Source of the DNA: Actinomycetota bacterium
Lineage (GTDB): Bacteria > Actinomycetota > Acidimicrobiia > Acidimicrobiales > RAAP-2
Assembly (NCBI GenBank): GCA_009701115.1
Contig: WLKR01000005.1
Location: forward strand, 1 to 18,644
DNA length: 18,644 nt
Direction of reading: 5' to 3'
A program made the position numbers and the translations under genes. Shown in pieces: positions 1-7,606 of this stretch. The notes beneath the pieces are model-generated. The model was not told the origin of the DNA, did not search any database, and worked only from the letters and a program-made list of their open reading frames with translations. How positions within the stretch are numbered: the first letter of the stretch is position 1; each line of letters opens with the position of its first letter.

Positions 1-1
1 A

Positions 2-901
2 ACCACCACGACGGCTCCGTTCATCGCTCCGCTCAGCGGTACGGTCGACCCGACAGGGCTCTCAGCGACTCGTCCCGCACTCACCATCAAGGTGGAAAAC
101 ACTCCCGACGCACGTCCCCAGTGGGGGATTGACAGGGCCGATGTCGTCTACGAAGAGATCGTTGAGGGCGGTATCACCAGGCTGGCAGCAGTTTTTCAAT
201 CCAACGTTCCGGGGCGCGTTGGCCCCGTTCGATCGGTTCGCCGCACCGACCAAGCCATCGTCTGGCCCATTGGAGGCCTGTTTGCCTACTCCGGTGGGGC
301 GCCGTATGCAGTGCAGAGCATCCAGACGGCCCCAGTGAATATCTACAGCGAGACAGGTGCTCGTGAAGGAATGTTCCGTGACCACTCGCGCTACGCGCCA
401 CACAACCTCTATGCCGTTCCTGCGAAGTTGTGGCTACACCAAGGAACGCCGACACCACCACCGGCCCTGTTCCACTATCGAGCCACGGGGGACGAGACGG
501 GTGGAAAAAAGTCAGGCGGCTTCCTAATGGGCTTTCGCTCGGGATACGCCACGTCATTTCGTTGGAACGCCATCACGAAGTCCTGGGATCGCACTATCTT
601 CGGTGCTCCCGATATCACAGCCACGAAAACCCGGGTGTCCCCGAAGAATGTCGTGGTGATGTGGATTACCTACAGGGGTGGCGTTGGCGCGATGGGCGCT
701 GAAGGAATCATGGTCGGTACTGGTCGCTCGATGGTGATGACCAATGGTCGCACTATCTCTGGAACATGGACCCGTGCTTCCAAGAAGTCCAGAGTGATCT
801 ATCGCGATAGCAAGGGTGCGGAAATCAACATGACGCCGGGTCAGACGTGGGTGGAGCTAGCGGCCACGAGCGATCCAGTGACGTTCTTCCCAGCGAACTA
901 G
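2..901 (+). CDS. DUF3048 (YerB-like) domain protein, 5' partial
   Basis: The reading frame is open from base 2, so the gene starts before the window and about 299 C-terminal residues are visible. The GTG at 92 lies inside the conserved N-terminal DUF3048 domain and is not a credible start: homologous sequence (PLSGTVDPTGLSATRPAL) is encoded upstream of it. Diagnostic stretches are VENTPDARPQWGIDRADVVY, EGGITRLAAVFQS, GPVRSVRRTD and FAYSGG for the N-terminal domain, and NVVVMWI, the NGRTISGTW segment and GQTWVEL for the C-terminal domain. Members are usually secreted or lipid-anchored extracytoplasmic proteins (Bacillus YerB type) with no settled biochemical role. The signal peptide would be outside the window. 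Its TAG stop shares the palindrome CTAG (898-901) with the stop of the convergent neighbour. Confidence 0.9.
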   Translation, partial: TTTTAPFIAPLSGTVDPTGLSATRPALTIKVENTPDARPQWGIDRADVVYEEIVEGGITRLAAVFQSNVPGRVGPVRSVRRTDQAIVWPIGGLFAYSGGAPYAVQSIQTAPVNIYSETGAREGMFRDHSRYAPHNLYAVPAKLWLHQGTPTPPPALFHYRATGDETGGKKSGGFLMGFRSGYATSFRWNAITKSWDRTIFGAPDITATKTRVSPKNVVVMWITYRGGVGAMGAEGIMVGTGRSMVMTNGRTISGTWTRASKKSRVIYRDSKGAEINMTPGQTWVELAATSDPVTFFPAN

Positions 902-1335
902 GCGGTTTCTACAGTCGCAGCGAGGCGACTCAATGTTTGTTCCATTGAGATTTTGTTCTTAGCGGGCCAGCCCAAAGGAAGAATCAAAAGCCCCCACGGT
1001 TTGCGGTAATCAAACGATTCACGCACCAAGGTGCCATCGGCCACCTCGTCGAGTTGGTAGCGCCAGACAAATTGTGCGATGTGGTGCCACGCAATCACGT
1101 GATTTTCCTCGAACTCCACAACGTGGTTAGTCGTCAGATACGAGGCCTTCATCTTCATGTCCATCGAAAATTTCGCCCCGAGGAAAAGCCGTTCCGGGGT
1201 GCCGGCTTTGGGCTGTACCACGGTGCCCGAACCGTCAATTTCGTGGTGTCGGTAGGGATTGGCAAGAATGTCAAAAATCTTTGATGCCGGTGCGTGAATC
1301 ACGCGCTCGGCCGAAACGATGCGAGAGTTGCTCAT
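898..1335 (-). CDS. SRPBCC family protein (polyketide cyclase/dehydrase-like)
   Basis: This is a 145-residue single-domain protein. The N-terminus (VSAERVIHAPASKIFDILAN, about residues 7-26) is the classic first strand and helix of the START/Bet v1-like fold. A long C-terminal helix (SMEQTLSRLAATVETA) follows, with strands such as VIAWHHIAQFVWRYQLDEV between them. Such proteins have a hydrophobic cavity and bind or process small lipophilic ligands. Nothing in the sequence identifies the ligand. There is no signal peptide, so it should be cytoplasmic. The ATG at 1335 has no Shine-Dalgarno sequence but has TAGGGT six bases upstream, consistent with a leaderless mRNA. It is divergent from the hydrolase gene across 43 bases and convergent with the DUF3048 gene. 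Confidence 0.85.
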   Translation of the reverse strand: MSNSRIVSAERVIHAPASKIFDILANPYRHHEIDGSGTVVQPKAGTPERLFLGAKFSMDMKMKASYLTTNHVVEFEENHVIAWHHIAQFVWRYQLDEVADGTLVRESFDYRKPWGLLILPLGWPAKNKISMEQTLSRLAATVETA

Positions 1336-1341
1336 AGGGCC

Positions 1342-1347
1342 ACCCTA
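1342..1347 (-). promoter_or_regulatory. Candidate leaderless -10 element of the SRPBCC gene
   Basis: TAGGGT is read on the minus strand, followed by six bases (GGCCCT) and the ATG at 1335. This puts the expected transcription start on or beside the start codon. I see no -35 element. Confidence 0.5.
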
Positions 1348-1366
1348 GGGACGAACGTGGGGTGAG

Positions 1367-1372
1367 TACGCT
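1367..1372 (+). promoter_or_regulatory. Candidate leaderless -10 element of the alpha/beta hydrolase gene
   Basis: TACGCT, then CAACAC, then the ATG at 1379. The geometry matches the other TANNNT sites in this window. There is no Shine-Dalgarno sequence close to the start. Confidence 0.5.
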
Positions 1373-1378
1373 CAACAC

Positions 1379-2089
1379 ATGGAGCAGAGCATTGTTGAGA
1401 GCAGCGGAACCATCGCGGTGGCCGAACGGGTTGTCCCATGGGTTGCTTGGATCCCTGACGGTCCGCCCCCAGACACGCTGGTATTAATTGGCCACGGCGC
1501 CAGTGGCGACAAGCGCGAGAGCTACGTTGTGGCTCTCGGACGCTCGCTCGCCTCCCGTGGGGCCCTCTGCGTGGCCATTGATGGGCCAATTCATGGTGAT
1601 CGCCGGAGCAAGGGCGTAACGTCTTCGCCGTTCTTGGATTTTGCGGCCCGATGGTCGAGTGACGCCAGCCTGACCGACAGCATGATTGAAGATTGGCGCG
1701 CGGTTCTCGATCACTTCTTGAGTGACGGATCGGTCAGTCCCCTAGCCCAGGTGGGTTATTGGGGGCTCTCTATGGGGACCATCTTGGGCCTACCGCTCGT
1801 CGCCGCCGAGCCGCGAATCTCCGCCTGCGTGCTGGGACTCATGGGCACTACCGGCCCGACTAAGGAACGTATTGCGATGGATGCTCGAACGTTGCAAATT
1901 CCCACAATGTTCCTCGTCCAGTGGAATGACCAACTATTTCATCGCCGCGACGCCTTTGAATTATTCGATCTCATTGGCTCACCAGACAAGACGCTGATTG
2001 CCACCCCGGGGAACCACGGCGACGTCACCCCCGAAACCTTTCGCCGCTCTGCCGAGTTCCTTATGAACCGTTTGGCGAAGAGTAAGTAG
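1379..2089 (+). CDS. Alpha/beta hydrolase
   Basis: This 236-residue protein has the alpha/beta-hydrolase fold and a complete apparent triad. The nucleophile is Ser131 in the elbow GYWGLSMG, the acid is probably Asp184 in QWNDQLF, and the base is His213 in GNHGD. The oxyanion region is LIGHGASGDK near residues 36-45. There is no signal peptide, so the enzyme should be cytoplasmic and act on an ester, lactone or thioester type bond. The substrate cannot be read from the sequence; dienelactone-hydrolase-like and carboxylesterase-like proteins are the closest in style. It lies nine bases upstream of the pheA ATG on the same strand. The two may share a transcript, although pheA also has its own -10-like hexamer. 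Confidence 0.88.
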   Translation: MEQSIVESSGTIAVAERVVPWVAWIPDGPPPDTLVLIGHGASGDKRESYVVALGRSLASRGALCVAIDGPIHGDRRSKGVTSSPFLDFAARWSSDASLTDSMIEDWRAVLDHFLSDGSVSPLAQVGYWGLSMGTILGLPLVAAEPRISACVLGLMGTTGPTKERIAMDARTLQIPTMFLVQWNDQLFHRRDAFELFDLIGSPDKTLIATPGNHGDVTPETFRRSAEFLMNRLAKSK

Positions 2090-2092
2090 AAT
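2087..2092 (+). promoter_or_regulatory. Candidate leaderless -10 element of pheA
   Basis: TAGAAT matches TATAAT at five of six positions. It begins with the TAG stop codon of the upstream hydrolase gene and ends six bases before the ATG at 2099. It would allow pheA to be transcribed independently as a leaderless message. Confidence 0.5.
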
Positions 2093-2098
2093 TTGGCA

Positions 2099-3022
2099 AT
2101 GAGTACGCCACGCGTTGGATTCCTGGGCCCCGTGGGTACCTTCACGCACGAAGCCCTGCGCACTCAGGCCGACCTCGTGGCGGGAACCATCGTGGAGTAT
2201 CCAACGATTGGTGACGCCCTGGGGGCTGTCACGGCTGGTGAGGTCGACCTGGCCGTGGTGCCACTTGAAAATGCGATTGAGGGAACTGTCTCGGCCACTG
2301 TCGACGGACTTATTTTCGAAAACAGCCTCTTGATTGAAAGGGAAATCGTTCTTCCGATTCAACTCCACTTGATGACTTCGCCTGGCGTGGCGCTGGGTGA
2401 CGTAACGGAAGTGTGGAGCTACTCCCACGCCTTGGCCCAATGTCGAACCTTCCTTCAGCAGTCGCTTCCTGGGGTGCCGACCAAGATCAGTGCTTCCACC
2501 GCTGACGCTGCCCGCATTGTTGCCGAAACTGGTGGCTCGCTCGCCGCCGTGGCCCCAGCTATCGCCGCTGAGATCTACGGTCTTGAAATTGTCGCCACCG
2601 ATATTGAAGATCACGAAGGTAATGCCACGCGGTTCGTCGTGGTGGGTCGTGAAACCATCCCTGCCCCCACCGGACACGATCGCACCACCATTGTTTGCTT
2701 CCAAGATGCCGACCGTCCCGGCTCCCTCTACGGCATCCTGGGACGATTCGCGGCCCGTGACATCAACTTGACCAAACTGGAGAGCCGTCCAACGAAGCGC
2801 GGTCTCGGCGACTACTGCTTTGTCGTTGAGTTCGAGGGCCACATTGCCGAAGACGTCATCGCTGACTGCTTAACCGATCTTCAGACCCACCTCACCCGAG
2901 TGAAGTTTCTGGGCTCCTACCCAGTTACTGGTGAAGAGGCCGCTAGTCGTCGTGAAGATGTCTCGGTCGCCCGTGCGGCGTCGGACGAGTGGATGACTGA
3001 ACTGCGTCGCAACATCCGCTGA
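2099..3022 (+). CDS. pheA: Prephenate dehydratase with C-terminal ACT domain
   Basis: The 307-residue enzyme converts prephenate to phenylpyruvate in phenylalanine synthesis. The N-terminus RVGFLGPVGTFTHEAL is the family start motif, PLENAIEGTV lies near residues 55-64, and the catalytic T-R-F of NATRF is at about 177-179. A regulatory ACT domain follows at about 197-275, with the phenylalanine-binding ESRP at 228-231, so feedback inhibition by phenylalanine is expected. It is a stand-alone dehydratase with no chorismate mutase fusion, as is usual in actinobacteria. I chose the ATG at 2099 over a TTG at 2093 because ATG is the commoner start and a TAGAAT hexamer lies six bases before it. The stop abuts the stop of the convergent TauE/SafE gene with no base between. 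Confidence 0.97.
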   Translation: MSTPRVGFLGPVGTFTHEALRTQADLVAGTIVEYPTIGDALGAVTAGEVDLAVVPLENAIEGTVSATVDGLIFENSLLIEREIVLPIQLHLMTSPGVALGDVTEVWSYSHALAQCRTFLQQSLPGVPTKISASTADAARIVAETGGSLAAVAPAIAAEIYGLEIVATDIEDHEGNATRFVVVGRETIPAPTGHDRTTIVCFQDADRPGSLYGILGRFAARDINLTKLESRPTKRGLGDYCFVVEFEGHIAEDVIADCLTDLQTHLTRVKFLGSYPVTGEEAASRREDVSVARAASDEWMTELRRNIR

Positions 3023-3787
3023 TTAGCCGAAGAAGGACCTCACGAGTGAGGTCAAGCCTCCGAGTAGTAGCAAGATGTTGACCATCAATCCGAAATGGCG
3101 CTTATTAATCTTGGCGCTCTGACGAAAGCCCAACGCCGTGCCAGCCGCAGCAGCTAGCAGCGTCGAGGCAAAAAGTTCGACGTCCACCACCCGGATGGCG
3201 TTTCCGCCGAGAAGCATCACCAGGCCAATCGCGTTCGAAACGGAAAAGACCAGCGAGATCGTGGCTCGAAATTGTTCGGGGGAGAGTTGACGACCCTGAA
3301 GGTAGATCACGAGGGGTGGACCGTTGGTTGCCAGGGAGGTGTTGAGAACTCCGCTCACGGCACCGACAAAGCCACCAAAGAGATTTGAATCCGTCCACGG
3401 TCGACGAAGACGGCTGGCCATTTCGAGCGACCACAGCGCCGCGGCCGTGGTGCTAATGCCAAGTATGAGTCGCAGCATTGAGGCGCTTCCCGATTGCAGT
3501 AGCCACACTCCGAGTGGCATCGCGATGACCGCACCGATACTGAGCCGCTTGGCCTCCGGCCAGACAATGTGCTCTCGCTGAGTTCGGGTGAGGACCAGCG
3601 ATATGACGCAAGCAGTTAGGAAAACGGAGACGACTACATCACGTGGCGTGACGATCATGGCTCCGACCGGAACGGCAAAGAGGGCAAACCCAAAGCCGGC
3701 CGCTGATTGAAAAAATCCGGCGACAAAAATGATCAGCATAAGCATCGCCAGCCACCAGATCTGATGATTGAGGAAAACATCGCGCAT
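3023..3787 (-). CDS. TauE/SafE family membrane permease (first copy)
   Basis: This 254-residue protein is strongly hydrophobic, with roughly seven to eight membrane segments. The glycine-rich, phenylalanine-containing first repeat (FFQSAAGFGFALFAVPVGAM) and the second-repeat segment GGFVGAVSGVLNTSLATNGP, with its following PPLVIYLQGRQ, are typical of TauE/SafE (DUF81) permeases. Characterised relatives export sulfite, sulfoacetate or other small organic anions. The substrate here is unknown. The ATG at 3787 has no Shine-Dalgarno sequence but has TAGCAT six bases upstream, and the tRNA terminator lies just beyond that. It therefore appears to be a separate transcription unit. It differs clearly from the second TauE/SafE gene at 14373-15140. 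Confidence 0.92.
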   Translation of the reverse strand: MRDVFLNHQIWWLAMLMLIIFVAGFFQSAAGFGFALFAVPVGAMIVTPRDVVVSVFLTACVISLVLTRTQREHIVWPEAKRLSIGAVIAMPLGVWLLQSGSASMLRLILGISTTAAALWSLEMASRLRRPWTDSNLFGGFVGAVSGVLNTSLATNGPPLVIYLQGRQLSPEQFRATISLVFSVSNAIGLVMLLGGNAIRVVDVELFASTLLAAAAGTALGFRQSAKINKRHFGLMVNILLLLGGLTSLVRSFFG

Positions 3788-3793
3788 CGGTGA

Positions 3794-3799
3794 ATGCTA
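3794..3799 (-). promoter_or_regulatory. Candidate leaderless -10 element of the first TauE/SafE gene
   Basis: TAGCAT on the minus strand, then TCACCG, then the ATG at 3787. The site sits directly downstream of the tRNA-Ser terminator, which fits the start of a new transcription unit. Confidence 0.5.
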
Positions 3800-3812
3800 T
3801 GAGGTGGAAGAG

Positions 3813-3846
3813 AAAATCCCGAGCCTCTTACGAGACTCGGGATTTT
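3813..3846 (-). terminator. Intrinsic terminator after tRNA-Ser
   Basis: A perfect 11-bp inverted repeat (AAAATCCCGAG at 3813-3823, CTCGGGATTTT at 3836-3846) encloses a 12-base loop, with A-rich and T-rich ends. It can work in either direction. Because both flanking genes are on the minus strand, its likely job is to end the typA/tRNA-Ser transcript just before the TauE/SafE promoter. Confidence 0.85.
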
Positions 3847-3852
3847 TCAGTG

Positions 3853-3937
3853 CGGAGGGAGTGGGATTTGAACCCACGGTGAGTTGCCCCACGTCGGTTT
3901 TCAAGACCGGTGCATTCGTCCGCTCTGCCATCCCTCC
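3853..3937 (-). tRNA. tRNA-Ser (anticodon UGA)
   Basis: The 85-base gene reads GGAGGGA at its 5' end (3937-3931), pairing with TCCCTCC at the 3' end (3860-3854), with G as discriminator. The anticodon stem CGGT/ACCG encloses the loop CTTGAAA, giving anticodon TGA (3903-3901). A long variable arm, as expected for class II serine tRNA, is followed by a T arm with stem GTGGG/CCCAC and loop TTCAAAT. The CCA end is not fully encoded, because CA is followed by CT. It lies 32 bases after the typA stop and is followed by a strong terminator, so it may be partly co-transcribed with typA. Confidence 0.97.
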
Positions 3938-3969
3938 GTCACCAATTCTAGTGCGAAGGGGGAGGCTGG

Positions 3970-5796
3970 TTAAAGCGCCTTGCCCTGCTTCGTCTTGCGA
4001 TGGCGGCCGGCCTGGTCCAACACGACCTTACGGAGTCGGATCGACTTAGGCGTGACCTCAACGGCTTCGTCGTCGGAGATGAACTCCAACGCCTGCTCGA
4101 GGCTCATAATCGTCGGCGGCGTCATTCGTTCCGTGTTGTCTGAACCAGATGCTCGCATGTTGGTGAGCTTCTTTTCCTTGGTGGGGTTCACGTTCATCTC
4201 GTCCGAGCGAGTGTTTTCGCCGATAATCATGCCCTCGTAGACATCAACGGCGGTGTCGACGAAGAGGGTGCCACGAGGCTCGAGGTCGATTAGGGAGTGC
4301 ATGGTGGTGACACCACGACGGTCGGCGACCAAGACACCACGGGTGCGGTGTCGGATTTCTCCGAACCAGGGGGCGTAGCCGTCAAAGATGTGGTGCATCA
4401 TGCCGGCGCCGCGAGTTTCAGTCATGAAGTCGGTACGCATACCAACGAGACCGCGTGACGGAATGCGCCACTCCATGCGGACCCATCCGGTGCCGTGGTT
4501 GACGAGATCGAGCATGCTGCCCTTACGGGTGCTCAGCAGGGTGGTGATGTTGCCAACGAACTCGTCGGGCGTGTCGATAGTGACTCGCTCCATTGGTTCA
4601 TTGAGCTTGCCATCGATTTCGCGAGTAACAACCTGAGGCTTACCTACGGTGAGCTCAAAGCCTTCACGGCGCATCTGCTCAATAAGGACGGCCAACTGCA
4701 GTTCTCCACGACCCTGAACTTCCCAGGAGTCGGGACGCTCGGTGTTAACCACCTTGATGGAAACGTTACCGATGAGTTCCTTGTCGAGGCGGTCCTTGAC
4801 CATGCGGGCCGTCAGCAACTTGCCTTCGGTTCCGGCGAGAGGTGATGTGTTGATGCCCAAGGTCATCGACAAGCTGGGCTCGTCAACGGTAATGGGGGGT
4901 AGAGCGATGGGGTTGTCGGGATCGGCCAACGTTTCACCAATGGTGATGTCTTCGAAACCGGCAATGGCCACGATGTTGCCGGGGCCGGCACTCGCGGCTG
5001 GTGTGCGCTCGAGTGCTTCAGTGATGAAGAGTTCGGTGATCTTGGCGTACTGGATGGTTCCGTCTAGACGGCACCACGCCACGCGCGAGCCGCGCTCTAA
5101 GGTTCCATTGATGACGCGACAGAGCGCCAAACGACCAAGGTACGGGGATGCGTCCAAGTTGCAGACCAGGGCCTGAAGGCCGTGGCCCTCTTCGTATTCC
5201 GGAGCCGGCATGTGTTCAATGATTGTGTCGAACAGTGGCATGAGGTCACCCGAGGTGTCCTCGGACGACAAGCTGGCCCAACCCTGGCGCGCACTCGCGA
5301 AGAGGATGGGGAACATGATCTGCTCTTCGTCGGCGTCGAGGTCCAAGAAGAGTTCTTCAACTTCGCTCACAACTTCGGCCACGCGGGCGTCGGGACGGTC
5401 AACCTTGTTAATCAGGAGAATTACAGGCAGTCGCTTCTCGAGCGTCTTGCGCAGTACGAAGCGCGTCTGGGGCAGGGGGCCTTCGGCGGCGTCGACGAGG
5501 AGAACTACGCCGTCGACCATTGAGAGTCCGCGCTCAACCTCTCCACCGAAGTCGGCGTGTCCGGGGGTGTCGATGATGTTGATAATCATGTCGTTAAAGC
5601 GGACGGCCGTGTTCTTGGCAAGGATGGTGATGCCCTTTTCCTTTTCCAGGTCACCGGAGTCCATGACGCGCTCGCCGGCGTCTTGGTGGTCACCAAAGGA
5701 CCCGGTCTGACGGAGCATGGCGTCTACCAGCGTCGTCTTTCCGTGGTCAACGTGGGCGATGATGGCAATGTTTCGAATATTATTTTGGCGTTGCAT
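3970..5796 (-). CDS. typA: Ribosome-associated translational GTPase TypA/BipA
   Basis: The 608-residue protein has the usual family length and begins with the GTPase domain: P-loop AHVDHGKT (14-21), switch I KGITI (54-58), DTPGH (76-80) and NKVD (130-133). EF-G-like domains II, III and V follow, and then the TypA-specific C-terminal domain ([15 protein letters not shown], then [20 protein letters not shown] at the end). TypA binds the ribosome and assists 50S assembly and stress or cold growth in studied bacteria. The start ATG at 5796 has no Shine-Dalgarno sequence. A TAGCGT hexamer nine bases upstream is a possible -10. It lies 38 bases after the nuclease-like gene pair and 32 bases before tRNA-Ser, all on one strand. 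Confidence 0.98.
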   Translation of the reverse strand: MQRQNNIRNIAIIAHVDHGKTTLVDAMLRQTGSFGDHQDAGERVMDSGDLEKEKGITILAKNTAVRFNDMIINIIDTPGHADFGGEVERGLSMVDGVVLLVDAAEGPLPQTRFVLRKTLEKRLPVILLINKVDRPDARVAEVVSEVEELFLDLDADEEQIMFPILFASARQGWASLSSEDTSGDLMPLFDTIIEHMPAPEYEEGHGLQALVCNLDASPYLGRLALCRVINGTLERGSRVAWCRLDGTIQYAKITELFITEALERTPAASAGPGNIVAIAGFEDITIGETLADPDNPIALPPITVDEPSLSMTLGINTSPLAGTEGKLLTARMVKDRLDKELIGNVSIKVVNTERPDSWEVQGRGELQLAVLIEQMRREGFELTVGKPQVVTREIDGKLNEPMERVTIDTPDEFVGNITTLLSTRKGSMLDLVNHGTGWVRMEWRIPSRGLVGMRTDFMTETRGAGMMHHIFDGYAPWFGEIRHRTRGVLVADRRGVTTMHSLIDLEPRGTLFVDTAVDVYEGMIIGENTRSDEMNVNPTKEKKLTNMRASGSDNTERMTPPTIMSLEQALEFISDDEAVEVTPKSIRLRKVVLDQAGRHRKTKQGKAL

Positions 5797-5805
5797 AACT
5801 GGAAC

Positions 5806-5811
5806 ACGCTA
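5806..5811 (-). promoter_or_regulatory. Weak candidate -10 element of typA
   Basis: TAGCGT on the minus strand lies nine bases before the ATG, which would leave a leader of about two to three bases. The spacing is looser than at the other sites and no -35 is evident. Read-through from the upstream gene pair is equally possible. Confidence 0.3.
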
Positions 5812-5834
5812 GTGGCGATTCAAAACTACGAAAG

Positions 5835-6641
5835 TTATGCCGCAATTCGTATGTATTGGCGATGTTCCACAATGGCGGAACGAACCAGATCCCTCGCCCC
5901 CGCACGCAGCGTTTCCATAGTCCCATCAAGGGCCAGCGCGACTCCAGCCTCGGGCCAGATACCGATAATCCTCTGTGCCACACGGCCCTGAGGGTCCGCC
6001 AGGGCGTCCACGGCCAAGTCGGCCCGGAGCCCGGAGCCGGCGGTCCGTCCCGGGAGGCCTGAGCGGAACCGCACCACGATGCGACCCTCTTCAGGCTTTA
6101 TGAGGGCGTCTCGGCGTCCGCGGAGCGTGGTTCGGGCGCCGGCGACGTCGTAGTAGGCGTCGACCGAAGCCATGGCAACGTCGGGGCCCAGCCGGCCCAT
6201 AATTTGATGCATCTGGGTCGCCCAGGTGGTGGCTTCCGCGACGACGATACCCACGATGGGATTGTCGAGGTTGGCAATCCACTGACCGAGCGATCCGGTA
6301 CGGGCGTGCCCGCGGGCGGCGCGATCGAGTTGATCGGCCAGGGCTTCGTAGACGGCGTCGCTGTAGGACAGCTGGGGGGAGCGTTCGACGTAGCGAAGTG
6401 CGGCGTTCCCAAGAACGCGTCGCGTGGTAATCGGGGACCACACAAAATCACCGGATTGAATGCCCGCCTTCTCAACCATCCAGGCATCGAGTCGCCGGTG
6501 GTGACCAGTCGGGATTGAACGGAAGCGCGCCGCGAGGGCATCACGCTGTTCGCTGGTGATTGCTACCTGTGCGACACCCTTGATGTCGCACAGTTCTTCG
6601 AGGGAAGCATTTGTGAGATCACGTTGCAAGACGCCGTTCAT
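5835..6641 (-). CDS. Hypothetical protein, degenerate PD-(D/E)XK (RecB-like) nuclease fold suspected
   Basis: I do not recognise a named family for this 268-residue protein. The C-terminal half resembles the core of RecB-like nucleases. LRGRRDAL (173-180) sits where the first catalytic Asp strand occurs. VVRFRSG (189-195) sits where active members have a VVDYKTG-like motif, so the Asp and Lys there are replaced by Arg. RIIGIWPEAGV (224-234) resembles the following strand pair. The N-terminal half is mostly helical, with WSPITTRRVLGNAALRYVE and WIANLDNP. It overlaps the upstream gene by four bases (ATGA, 6638-6641), suggesting translational coupling and a shared complex. It is probably cytoplasmic. 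If the fold call is right, it has lost catalysis and may bind DNA or stabilise its partner. Confidence 0.7.
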   Translation of the reverse strand: MNGVLQRDLTNASLEELCDIKGVAQVAITSEQRDALAARFRSIPTGHHRRLDAWMVEKAGIQSGDFVWSPITTRRVLGNAALRYVERSPQLSYSDAVYEALADQLDRAARGHARTGSLGQWIANLDNPIVGIVVAEATTWATQMHQIMGRLGPDVAMASVDAYYDVAGARTTLRGRRDALIKPEEGRIVVRFRSGLPGRTAGSGLRADLAVDALADPQGRVAQRIIGIWPEAGVALALDGTMETLRAGARDLVRSAIVEHRQYIRIAA

Positions 6642-7429
6642 CGCCCGGCCACCAGTGCATCCAAAGTTGACAAGATTTCATCGACACCGCGATGTAGCAA
6701 TTCGTTATCGACATTGAAGCGCCACAGTTGTCCTGTGGCAGTGGAGAGGGTGGCAACAAACCGGGGAGCGAGACCCGACTTCAACGTTTCGACTACGGCG
6801 TGGAAGCGAAGCGCCCGTTCCATGGATTCATCCAATGTGGAAGTGGTGATGTCGATCAGAGCGACGCCCGACCCGACGCCGTTAGCGCTGCCAATGACGA
6901 GGTCAATGTGATCGCGCAGAATGACGCCGCCCCCACCCAAACGGATGGCGCTACGCACCGCTGTGCGAGGTAGCCACGACGATGGTGGTGTGCCCAGTCG
7001 TTGTTGCAGCACAACACCGTGGGCCACAACTTCGGTAGCGAGACGCGCCCGTTCGTCGTCGTCCAGTCCAGCGAAGACTTCCACGAGCTCGCTGGCCCCT
7101 TCACTTGCTCGCCACGCCGCGACGGCATCCGTGAAGAGATCATTAATCGGGAAGCCGATGGCGATCAAGCGCATGAGTTGCGTAATCAGAGCCCCGCGCA
7201 TTCGACCGAATGGGGTGTAGGAGCTTGTCACGACGTCGCGTCGAAACGAACTAGGGCGAATGACGTAGGGAGTGGTGGGCTGGGCTTCGCCCAAGAGTGC
7301 GTAAATGCCGTCGGCCAGGGTGGCTCGGATACCGGCACTGTCGAGAGCAACTTCGGGCGAGGTCGTGCGTCGTGCGTCACGCAGAGAGTCAATGAGGGTC
7401 ACAATGTGTGGGGTTGCCGTCGTTGTCAT
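6638..7429 (-). CDS. Hypothetical protein, RecB-like PD-(D/E)XK nuclease relative with altered motif
   Basis: This 263-residue protein has a C-terminal region in the style of RecB-family exonucleases. LRDHIDLVI (171-179) carries the first conserved Asp. VALIDITTS (189-197) aligns with the VVDYKTG-type motif, keeping the Asp but with Thr in place of the catalytic Lys. An ALRFHAVVETLKSGLAP helix and a GQLWRFNVDNELLHRG strand-helix unit follow in the expected order. It therefore looks like a nuclease relative that is inactive or atypical. Its stop overlaps the start of the next gene, a second member of the same presumed fold, by four bases. The start ATG at 7429 has no clear Shine-Dalgarno sequence. 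The assignment rests on reading motifs, not on a database comparison. Confidence 0.72.
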   Translation of the reverse strand: MTTTATPHIVTLIDSLRDARRTTSPEVALDSAGIRATLADGIYALLGEAQPTTPYVIRPSSFRRDVVTSSYTPFGRMRGALITQLMRLIAIGFPINDLFTDAVAAWRASEGASELVEVFAGLDDDERARLATEVVAHGVVLQQRLGTPPSSWLPRTAVRSAIRLGGGGVILRDHIDLVIGSANGVGSGVALIDITTSTLDESMERALRFHAVVETLKSGLAPRFVATLSTATGQLWRFNVDNELLHRGVDEILSTLDALVAGR

Positions 7430-7461
7430 GGCTCTACTCTGCTCCGGGCCTATGACACGCC

Positions 7462-7467
7462 TAAAGT
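7462..7467 (+). promoter_or_regulatory. Candidate leaderless -10 element of the 43-residue protein gene
   Basis: TAAAGT is followed by seven bases (GATGCCC) and the ATG at 7475. This geometry favours 7475 over the in-frame ATG at 7469 as the start. Confidence 0.4.
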
Positions 7468-7474
7468 GATGCCC

Positions 7475-7606
7475 ATGCTCATGTTCTGGCTGGTTTTTGG
7501 CGTATTTATTGTGGCAACGCTCGTTTGGGCCGTGCTTACGGTTCGTTGGGCCGTTCGACGTAACCGAGAAATAAAAATGTCACAGGGCGATGTTCAATCG
7601 TCGTAA
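7475..7606 (+). CDS. Small single-pass membrane protein, 43 residues
   Basis: The frame encodes MLMFWLVFGVFIVATLVWAV followed by LTVRWAVRRNREIKMSQGDVQSS. It has one strong hydrophobic segment (about residues 1-22), then a basic patch (RWAVRRNREIK), which predicts an outside N-terminus and a cytoplasmic tail. I do not recognise a family. The same frame stays open far upstream, but that stretch is antisense to the RecB-like gene and is not convincing coding sequence. The start at 7475 is chosen because TAAAGT lies seven bases upstream; an ATG at 7469 would add two residues. It is divergent from the RecB-like gene across 45 bases. Its small size keeps confidence moderate. Confidence 0.5.
   Translation: MLMFWLVFGVFIVATLVWAVLTVRWAVRRNREIKMSQGDVQSS

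Noticed and set aside
92..94. GTG as the start of the DUF3048 gene
   Set aside because: The frame continues upstream and encodes conserved DUF3048 residues, so the gene is cut by the window edge.
1979..2842. A 287-codon minus-strand open frame opposite pheA
   Set aside because: It is fully antisense to a clear prephenate dehydratase and the adjoining hydrolase end, shows no recognisable domain, and its composition reflects the codon pattern of the plus strand.
7001..7468. Plus-strand open frame extending the small membrane protein upstream to about 200 codons
   Set aside because: The upstream part is antisense to the RecB-like gene and has no motif. Only the C-terminal hydrophobic portion has its own start signal and plausible protein features.
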